Of a stretch of 39,471 bases of DNA, positions 34,455 to 39,471 are shown piece after piece (the stretch's first letter is position 1; every line of letters starts with the position of its first letter). Made by a program: the position numbers and the translations under genes. Below the pieces are notes generated by a model, which was not told where the DNA came from, made no database searches, and saw nothing but the letters and a program-made list of their open reading frames with translations. Where the stretch lies: the NCBI RefSeq assembly GCF_001999325.1, contig NZ_MVAR01000037.1:1-39471 (forward strand), given 5' to 3'. This DNA is from Thioalkalivibrio versutus. GTDB lineage: Bacteria > Pseudomonadota > Gammaproteobacteria > Ectothiorhodospirales > Ectothiorhodospiraceae.

Positions 34455-35756
34455 TCAGAGCCCGAAGCGCCAGACCAGCCAGGCCAGCGAGAACCCGCCG
34501 AGGAAGACGAGGCCGGCCCAGGCCAGGCCACGCAGGCCGGGACCCGGTTTCGCGGCGGCCGGCACGTCCGGTGACATCACCGCGCGGAAGGTGAGCCAGG
34601 CGAGGATCGGAGCGGACAGGAACGACAGGGTGGTGGCGATGTCGACGAAGCGCGTGAACTGCTCGCCGGCCAGCCAGATCAGGGCCAGCGCTCCGGCCGC
34701 GACGATCAGCAGGGCGATGCGATAGCCCCACCAGTCCAGCCCGCGCTCGCCCCGGGGGGCGGGTTCCATGTCCTGCGCCTGGTGGCCGTTCTCTCGCAGG
34801 GTGCGGATGATCGCCATGATGACCCGCGGATAGGCGTCGGTGACCGCCAGGGTGGTGGAGAACATGGTGGTCAGTGCCGCGATGGCGATCAGGGATCGGC
34901 TCCACTCGCCCAGGCTGTGGGCGTAGAGATCCACCAGCTGCGCCGAAAAGGCGGCGGCCCCCGGGGCGAAACCGACGCCGGTGCCGTACATCAGCAATGC
35001 CCCCAGCAGCATGAATGCAAGCGCCAGCAGGGTCGCCCCGAGGTAGCCCAGGCGGAAGTCGAAGACCGCCTCGCGCACGCTGGGATGGTGCCCGGTCATG
35101 CGGGCGCGTTCCTGGGTCCAGACCGAGTGCCAGGCGGCGACATCCAGCGGGATCGGCATCCAGCCGAGCAAGGCCAGAACGAAGGCCAATCCGGCCAGGG
35201 TCCACAGGTTCGACCATTCCGGTGCGCCGGATAGGGCCTGCCAGTCCGGCGCTTCCTGAAAGGCGAGCGCGACGGCGACGACGGTGGAGATGCTCAGGGC
35301 AGCCATGATGACCTTCATGCCCAGGTCCAGGCCCTTGTAGGCCTCGATCATCAGGAACCCGATACAGGCGGCCAGGATCAGCGCGGACAGTGCGACCATC
35401 GACAGGTCCAGCCCGAACACCAGCGCGAACAGGCCTGCGGTGGTCAGCGTCACTACGGCCTGAATGATGAACAGCGTCCCCAGGGTGACGGCGATATAGA
35501 GTCCCAGGGCCCAGTTGCCAAGGCGGTGGTAGCCGGTGAGCAGGTTGTGTCCGGTGGCCGCGGCGTAGCGCGGGCCGAATTCCAGGAAGGGGTACTTGAA
35601 CAGGCAGGCCAGCAGCACGATCGGGATCAGCAGCAGACCGTATTCGGCCCCGCCCCGGGTGGCCTGGACCAGATGCGAGACGCCCACCGCCGCTCCGGCC
35701 ATCAGCAGGCCCGGTCCGATGGCGGCGCGCAGGGAGGCGCGGGTGGTAGCGGTCAT
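34455..35756 (-). CDS. NRAMP-family-like transporter with altered metal-binding motifs
   Basis: A 433-residue protein with about 11 membrane segments. The fold fits the NRAMP (MntH) family: GPGLLMAGAAVG at the start of TM1, followed by the family's GAxYG turn (GGAEYG), AYKGLDLGMKVIM near TM5, and GWMPIPLDVAAW at TM6. Canonical NRAMPs have DPGN in TM1 and a MPHN-type motif in TM6, which bind Mn2+/Fe2+. Here TM1 reads GVSH at the DPGN position and TM6 reads MPIPLD, so the usual metal site is absent. Related non-canonical members are known to carry other ions or to be uncharacterised; the substrate is unknown. A partial MITE end lies just upstream. Confidence 0.85.
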   Translation of the reverse strand: MTATTRASLRAAIGPGLLMAGAAVGVSHLVQATRGGAEYGLLLIPIVLLACLFKYPFLEFGPRYAAATGHNLLTGYHRLGNWALGLYIAVTLGTLFIIQAVVTLTTAGLFALVFGLDLSMVALSALILAACIGFLMIEAYKGLDLGMKVIMAALSISTVVAVALAFQEAPDWQALSGAPEWSNLWTLAGLAFVLALLGWMPIPLDVAAWHSVWTQERARMTGHHPSVREAVFDFRLGYLGATLLALAFMLLGALLMYGTGVGFAPGAAAFSAQLVDLYAHSLGEWSRSLIAIAALTTMFSTTLAVTDAYPRVIMAIIRTLRENGHQAQDMEPAPRGERGLDWWGYRIALLIVAAGALALIWLAGEQFTRFVDIATTLSFLSAPILAWLTFRAVMSPDVPAAAKPGPGLRGLAWAGLVFLGGFSLAWLVWRFGL

Positions 35757-35798
35757 GGGCCTGGGTCCGGGGGTAAGGGTGTGGGGGTACGGATTCTA

Positions 35799-35845
35799 GG
35801 GAAACACTGATCAATGTACACGTGCGTTTGGGTGTCCCATGTTCC
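35799..35845. repeat. Partial copy of the MITE left end
   Basis: From GGGAAACAC (35799-35807) onward the sequence follows the left end of the element at 33265 for about 45 bases with scattered changes and single-base gaps, including CAATGTA and GGGTGTCCCA. Both copies also have GGATT just before the end. No right end with GTGTTTCCC is found in the following 300 bases, so it looks truncated. The copies are in direct orientation and bracket the dehydrogenase pseudogene and NRAMP-like gene. Confidence 0.5.
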
Positions 35846-35997
35846 CGATCCTGCCTCGGTTCTGATGGATGGACAGCGGATCGCAGGACGCCAAGGCCCG
35901 CACAGCGCGCCTTGTCTCGAGAAACTTGGGGATCAACGCGACTCATCAGCGTCGCCCAGGGAAGACGAGGGCGTGCCCTGACCGCGCCCGCCACGCT

Positions 35998-37551
35998 TCA
36001 GAGCGATAGCGGGACGCGACGGTAGACTTGCGGTGCGTTGGGGATATGGTCGCTGCTTGCGGGGAAGCGCTGGATCAACTTGTCGTAATAGCTGCGAATG
36101 TTCTGCACGTAGAGCACCGGCTCCCAGCCGCGGGCGTAGCCATAGCGGGTTTGCTCATGCCATTCGCGTTCCGCCAGGCGTGGCAGCCACTGCATTACGT
36201 CCAGCCAGCGATCCGGATCGTCGCCGTTGGCATCGGCCAGGCGCCGGGCGTCATGCAGGTGCCCCAGCCCCACGTTGTAGGCCGCCAGCGTCATCCAGGT
36301 GCGGTCCGGTTCCGGGATGCGTTCCGGTAGGCGCTCACGCAGGTCCAGCAGGTAGCGGGTGCCGCCGTCGACGCTGGATGCCGGATCGGTGCGGTCCTCG
36401 ACGCCGAGGCCGGACGCGGTGTTCTGGGTCAGCATCATCAGCCCGCGCACCCCGGTGGGGGAGATGGCCTCCGCGTTCCAGTGAGACTCCTGGTAGGCCA
36501 CCGCGGCGATGAAGCGCCAGTCCAGGCCGTATTCGGCGCCGGCGCGTTCGAACAGGCCGCGAAAGCGATCCAGCTGGTTATCCACGCGCCGGGCGAAGGT
36601 CAGGGCGTCCACCAGGTCGTGGGTCTCCAGATGGCCCAGGTAGCGGTCGATCATCAGTTCCAGGTCACGGTTCCCTCGCAGGCGGTCAATGTAGGCCTCC
36701 GCCGCGTCGATCAGGCTGCGGTCGAAGCCGGCCGGGAACAGCCAGGTGACGGCCACCCCGCGCTCGAATTCATAGGCGGTACGCAGATCGGGATGCAAGC
36801 GTTGCAGCCGGCCGAACTCCAGGGAGCTCATCAGGGCATAGTCGATTTGGCCCGCGGCCAATGCCTGGCGTTGCGCTTCGGCGGTCCCGATGGGTACCAG
36901 CTCGACCGGCGGGTCTCGCGGCTCGTACCCGAGGGTCTCGAACAGGCCCGGATTCGGGGTCTCGGACTCCGGATCCCCTGCCCGGACCGATACCTGTTGC
37001 CTCGCCGCGTCGGCGTGGGCCAGATGGGCCCGCAGGCGTTCCGGCAGCGGCGACTGTGCGGTGAGTCCGAGTCGGGTTCCGGCGGGCAGGCTGGCGAGGG
37101 CGGGCAGTGCAGCGGTGGATTCGTTGCCGCGCCAGAAGGCGAGAACCTGCTGGATGGCGAGGATCTCCGGACCGCGTTCGATCGTCGGTTCATCGGGGTC
37201 GACCAGCAGCCCGGCGGCCAGGTCCGCCCGGTGTTCGCGCAGGCGGCGGTGGGCCTCGGCGGCGGTCTCCACGCGGGTTACGCGAATGCGCGTGCCCAGT
37301 TCCTTCGCGAAGCCATGCAGCAGGGCCAGTTCCAGTTGGTCGTGGCCATTAGTGGCCGCCAGCTCCGAGCGCCCCAAAGGCGCTTCGACCAGCACTACCT
37401 GCAGTTCCTCGCGGAAGGTCAATTGCTGCAGGGCCGAGGGCGGCTGGAACCAGACCCGCAGGCCGATCATCACCAGCAATACGATGAACACGCCGAGCTC
37501 GATCTGGCGCCAGGTCGAACTCGGGGGGCGAAGGTGGAGGTGCGGGAACAT
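35998..37551 (-). CDS. mltF: Membrane-bound lytic murein transglycosylase F
   Basis: MltF cleaves peptidoglycan glycan strands in the periplasm during turnover. The protein has 517 residues, the usual size. An N-terminal membrane anchor (about 19-36) precedes a solute-binding-protein-type regulatory domain (about 47-300) and a C-terminal lysozyme-like SLT domain (about 330-470). The catalytic Glu355 lies in AYQESHWNAEAISPTGVRGL, with MMLTQNTA following. It ends 241 bases from the NRAMP-like gene. The AurF-like gene upstream on the same strand ends 70 bases away. Confidence 0.95.
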   Translation of the reverse strand: MFPHLHLRPPSSTWRQIELGVFIVLLVMIGLRVWFQPPSALQQLTFREELQVVLVEAPLGRSELAATNGHDQLELALLHGFAKELGTRIRVTRVETAAEAHRRLREHRADLAAGLLVDPDEPTIERGPEILAIQQVLAFWRGNESTAALPALASLPAGTRLGLTAQSPLPERLRAHLAHADAARQQVSVRAGDPESETPNPGLFETLGYEPRDPPVELVPIGTAEAQRQALAAGQIDYALMSSLEFGRLQRLHPDLRTAYEFERGVAVTWLFPAGFDRSLIDAAEAYIDRLRGNRDLELMIDRYLGHLETHDLVDALTFARRVDNQLDRFRGLFERAGAEYGLDWRFIAAVAYQESHWNAEAISPTGVRGLMMLTQNTASGLGVEDRTDPASSVDGGTRYLLDLRERLPERIPEPDRTWMTLAAYNVGLGHLHDARRLADANGDDPDRWLDVMQWLPRLAEREWHEQTRYGYARGWEPVLYVQNIRSYYDKLIQRFPASSDHIPNAPQVYRRVPLSL

Positions 37552-37621
37552 GACCCGATGATACCCAATCGGCCGTGCAGGCAGTGCTAGCCGACGACCG
37601 GCGCAGGGCGAGATGGTGACC

Positions 37622-38482
37622 CTATCGCCAGTTCAGGACCAGGCCCTGGGCGCGGAGGATCTGCAGTGCGGGGTCGACACAGGTATCGATGAAGGCGGCC
37701 CGGCGTGGGTTGTCGCGCGCCAGACGGCGGTAGTGAGGGCCCGCGGGCAGGCCCGCGAGCTGGTAGATATCCGCCGTGGGGTAGTAGAAGGCGTGCACGA
37801 ACTGGCGGAACACCCGCCGCATCAGCGGGCGATAGGCCGCCTTCTGCCAGGCCGGAAGGGTATCCAGGTAGCTTTCCAGCGTGTCGCGGGCATGTGCCAT
37901 GTGGCGCGCTTCGTCGATCATGTGGGTGGAGACGACGTCATGCACCGTGGGGCTGATCTGGTCACGGCGCTGGTGGATCAGACGGTTCATCCGGTCCGGG
38001 ACCTCCTCGCCGATCATCACCGCGATCCAGAAGATCGAGGACTCGAAGGGGGCAAAGCGGCCGACCAGGGTGGCGAGCCTTGGTTTCGGGAAGCGCCGTT
38101 CCGGCAGCTCCAGCCCGCTGCGGCGCATGAACTCGATGAACATCAGGCTGTGACCGGCCTCTTCGCGCAGCTCGTGCAGGCGGTAGTTCAGCCGGTCCAG
38201 GCGGCCGGTCGAGTGCATGGAGATGCGCGAGATGCGTTCCATGAACAGGCCTTCCAGCCACAGCGCGCCACTGATGAAATAGAGAAATTCGTACTGCGAG
38301 AGGCGCCGCTTCTGCTCGCCCGACAGCGCGGAATATTCCGGCGTGCCGAACAGCGAGATGGCCTCTTCCGGGATCCAGTAGTCCTCCGAAGACAGCGCAT
38401 CCCAGCGAATCCGCGTGAGCGGATCCTGGTACGGCGAGCTGTTGCGGCTCAAATGATCGAGCAGCTCCTGGGAGGAATTCAT
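37622..38482 (-). CDS. AurF-like diiron oxygenase family protein
   Basis: A 286-residue helical protein. Seven residues match the ligand set of AurF, the p-aminobenzoate N-oxygenase, in order and nearly in spacing: Glu77, Glu108 and His111 (REEAGH), Glu160 (MIGEE), and His187, Glu191, His194 (HMIDEARH, spacing 4 and 3 as in AurF). It probably holds a diiron centre and oxidises an unknown substrate with O2. No biosynthetic genes surround it, so an antibiotic pathway is unlikely. The frame is open upstream; I used the ATG at 38482, and an ATG at 38503 is the alternative. It may be co-transcribed with mltF. Confidence 0.85.
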   Translation of the reverse strand: MNSSQELLDHLSRNSSPYQDPLTRIRWDALSSEDYWIPEEAISLFGTPEYSALSGEQKRRLSQYEFLYFISGALWLEGLFMERISRISMHSTGRLDRLNYRLHELREEAGHSLMFIEFMRRSGLELPERRFPKPRLATLVGRFAPFESSIFWIAVMIGEEVPDRMNRLIHQRRDQISPTVHDVVSTHMIDEARHMAHARDTLESYLDTLPAWQKAAYRPLMRRVFRQFVHAFYYPTADIYQLAGLPAGPHYRRLARDNPRRAAFIDTCVDPALQILRAQGLVLNWR

Positions 38483-38581
38483 CGTTGGCGTGCCGGGACC
38501 CATGCGGATAACGCCCGGAATCATACCGACTCTGGCGCTCCGGACCAACGCCAACCCGTTGCAATCTGCGGTTGCTCCCCC

Positions 38582-38923
38582 ATGATGGAGCCCATGGACA
38601 AGAATCTGCGGTACCGAATCAATTTCCTGAACAACGGAAAAACGTACGAGCTGTACGCCCGTGACGTTTACCAGGACGAGCTTTACGGTTTCGTCACCAT
38701 CGAGGGCCTGCTGTTCGGCGAGCGCACACAGGTGGTGGTGGACCCCTCGGAGGAGCGCTTGCGCACCGAGTTCGAGGGTGTGGAGCGCTTCCATGTGCCG
38801 ATGCACGCGTTGATCCGGATCGACGAGGTCACGGCAGTGGGTACCCCGCGCATTCACGATGCGGGAACTGCCGGGGGCAATGTCCACGCTTTTCCCGGTC
38901 TGCCGGGCAAGGGCGGTTCCTGA
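38582..38923 (+). CDS. DUF1820 family protein
   Basis: A 113-residue cytoplasmic protein of the DUF1820 family, found in Pseudomonas and many gammaproteobacteria, with no established function. The family core is clear: YRINFLNNGKTYELYARDVY, VTIEGLLFGERTQVVVDP, then EFEGVERFHVPMHALIRIDE. It is mostly beta-stranded. The ATG at 38582 gives MMEPMDKNLR; a third ATG at 38594 is an alternative start. It diverges from the AurF-like gene, with under 100 bases between the two start codons. The tRNA-Ser gene follows after about 96 bases. Confidence 0.87.
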   Translation: MMEPMDKNLRYRINFLNNGKTYELYARDVYQDELYGFVTIEGLLFGERTQVVVDPSEERLRTEFEGVERFHVPMHALIRIDEVTAVGTPRIHDAGTAGGNVHAFPGLPGKGGS

Positions 38924-38954
38924 TCCCGCAAGCTGCTGTTTTTCGTCCCCTCCA

Positions 38955-38983
38955 TTGCGCCGCTGCCGCGCCTGGTTTAGGAT
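38955..38983 (+). promoter_or_regulatory. Candidate promoter of tRNA-Ser
   Basis: TTGCGC (38955-38960), a 17-base spacer and TAGGAT (38978-38983) lie 37 bases before the tRNA. A GC-rich stretch (TCCGCGC) follows the -10, as in growth-rate-controlled tRNA promoters. The match is moderate. Confidence 0.45.
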
Positions 38984-39019
38984 TCCGCGCTTCGTGACCG
39001 TCCAGCGGTTGCGGAAAAC

Positions 39020-39110
39020 GGAGAGGTGGCCGAGCGGTCGAAGGCGCACGCCTGGAAAGTGTGTATACGGTAACCCCGTATCGAGGGTTCGAATCCCTCC
39101 CTCTCCGCCA
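39020..39110 (+). tRNA. tRNA-Ser (anticodon GGA)
   Basis: The acceptor arms GGAGAGG (39020-39026) and CCTCTCC (39100-39106) pair fully, with discriminator G and an encoded CCA (39108-39110). The anticodon loop CTGGAAA places GGA at 39054-39056, decoding UCC/UCU. A long variable arm (ATACGG with CCGTAT) identifies a class II serine tRNA, and the T arm has the GTTCGAAT loop. The length is 91 bases. Confidence 0.96.
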
Positions 39111-39117
39111 GATTCGA

Positions 39118-39145
39118 GCAAAGGGGCCAGGTTGGCCCCTTTTGC
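39118..39145 (+). terminator. Intrinsic terminator after tRNA-Ser
   Basis: GGGGCC (39123-39128) and GGCCCC (39134-39139) pair around AGGTT, extended by GCAAA on the left and TTTTGC on the right, with TTTT as the T-run. It begins eight bases after the encoded CCA. Confidence 0.85.
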
Positions 39146-39166
39146 ATTTCCAGCCCCTGGCGTATC

Positions 39167-39183
39167 GGGATTCGAACCCTCGA
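39167..39183 (-). other. Inverted tRNA 3' fragment
   Basis: On the minus strand 39183-39167 reads TCGAGGGTTCGAATCCC, an exact 17-base copy of the T-arm region of tRNA-Ser (39081-39097). It is followed by CGCCAG after a short diverged stretch, as at the end of the real tRNA. No full tRNA can be folded here. It looks like a remnant, such as a displaced integration-site half. Confidence 0.6.
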
Positions 39184-39206
39184 TCGATCAAGGTGATGGT
39201 TCGACG

Positions 39207-39229
39207 GGTGCCGTGCAGCGGCACCTTTT
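39207..39229 (+). terminator. Second hairpin terminator downstream of tRNA
   Basis: GGTGCCG (39207-39213) and CGGCACC (39219-39225) pair around TGCAG and are followed by TTTT. The tail TTTTGCAT is shared with the first terminator, so the two may be duplicates. Confidence 0.6.
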
Positions 39230-39263
39230 GCATCTGCGGCCTCGGGGATCCTGCTTGTCCGTG

Positions 39264-39391
39264 GGTGGCTGGGTCCTGGTTCGTCCTCCGGTGTTTACGG
39301 TGCCTTCGGTCCGCCGCCTGCCGTGTCGTGGCTGGCCCCGGTTCGTCGTTGGGTGTTTACGGTGCCTTCGTCCGACCGCCTGCCGGGCGCT
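39264..39391. repeat. Two tandem copies of a 64-bp repeat
   Basis: Copies begin at 39264 and 39328 (each GTGGCTGG followed by GGTTCGTC, then GGTGTTTACGGTGCCTTCG and GCCTGCCG). They differ at scattered positions. No gene is present in this 361-base end region (39111-39471) and the only open frames are in the repeat itself. Confidence 0.7.
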
Positions 39392-39412
39392 GACTCGCCA
39401 GCGCGCCGCGAG

Positions 39413-39440
39413 GTACTTTCTTGCTTGCCCAAGAAAGTAC
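39413..39440. repeat. 11-bp inverted repeat of a dispersed intergenic family
   Basis: GTACTTTCTTG (39413-39423) and CAAGAAAGTAC (39430-39440) pair perfectly around CTTGCC and are followed by CCAAAGAAGGGCACCC. This sequence type is familiar as a dispersed intergenic repeat in proteobacteria; the reverse strand gives a spurious open frame starting MPFFGYFLG. Confidence 0.6.
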
Positions 39441-39471
39441 CCAAAGAAGGGCACCCGGATTTCGCCCGGGA

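Noticed and set aside
39264-39391. Possible CRISPR array
   Set aside because: There are only two adjacent 64-bp copies with no spacers between and no cas genes in the window.
39188-39454. 88-codon minus-strand frame starting MPFFGYFLG
   Set aside because: It is created by the terminal repeats; similar frames recur wherever this dispersed repeat occurs and it has no ribosome site.

Overview
The window reads as chromosome of a GC-rich, flagellated gammaproteobacterium. The gene families point to a chemolithotrophic sulfur oxidiser of the Ectothiorhodospiraceae/Thioalkalivibrio type; this is inferred from gene content and not from a marker gene. The clues are a MotAB motor with an Aer-like receptor behind a FliA-type promoter, a SorAB-like sulfite dehydrogenase, two DsrE-family periplasmic proteins, a rhodanese fusion, a trpS-scpA-scpB cluster and acidic proteins. 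There is no prophage, CRISPR array or large genomic island. The accessory signal is small: intergenic palindromic repeats, one MITE-like element, two broken genes and a tRNA fragment.

Layout. 1-2516 (minus): motA-motB followed after 1 base by a CobW-type GTPase that runs off the window. 2630-5747 (plus): an HDOD regulator and an Aer-like chemoreceptor with its own FliA promoter. 5944-9420 (minus): ispG and a pair of unrecognised membrane proteins, separated by a hairpin-rich repeat. 9520-11575 (plus): an exported retropepsin-fold protein that has lost its catalytic motif, and a UMF1-type MFS transporter. 11580-12540: an addiction-module antitoxin with a frameshifted ParE toxin, flanked by two related palindromic repeats. 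12574-17015 (minus): RND efflux pump and adaptor. 17200-19692: PCu(A)C copper chaperone, PpiC lipoprotein, YciI protein, YciO. 19743-23995 (plus): YdgA-like protein, trpS, scpA, scpB.

23998-26732 is a sulfur-flavoured locus. An exported FKBP-rhodanese fusion diverges from a Tat-exported molybdenum sulfite dehydrogenase and its monohaem cytochrome c, closed by a strong terminator. Then on the minus strand come rlmL (26835-29057), a NodIJ-like ABC exporter (29140-30865), and two tandem DsrE-family paralogues (30971-32162), each with its own terminator and a shared upstream motif.

32368-35756 holds a DMT transporter, a 296-bp MITE-like element, a deleted hydroxyisobutyrate dehydrogenase-like pseudogene, and an NRAMP-like transporter without the family's metal-binding motif. 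A partial copy of the MITE end lies at 35799. 35998-38923 holds mltF, an AurF-like diiron protein and a divergent DUF1820 gene. The window closes with tRNA-Ser(GGA), two terminators, an inverted tRNA 3' fragment and short repeats.

No large undescribed system is evident. The best leads are the FKBP-rhodanese/SorAB locus, the duplicated DsrE proteins with a conserved upstream motif, the retropepsin-fold protein without its catalytic triplet, the nested palindromic element at 12247-12540, and the MITE beside the deleted dehydrogenase gene.
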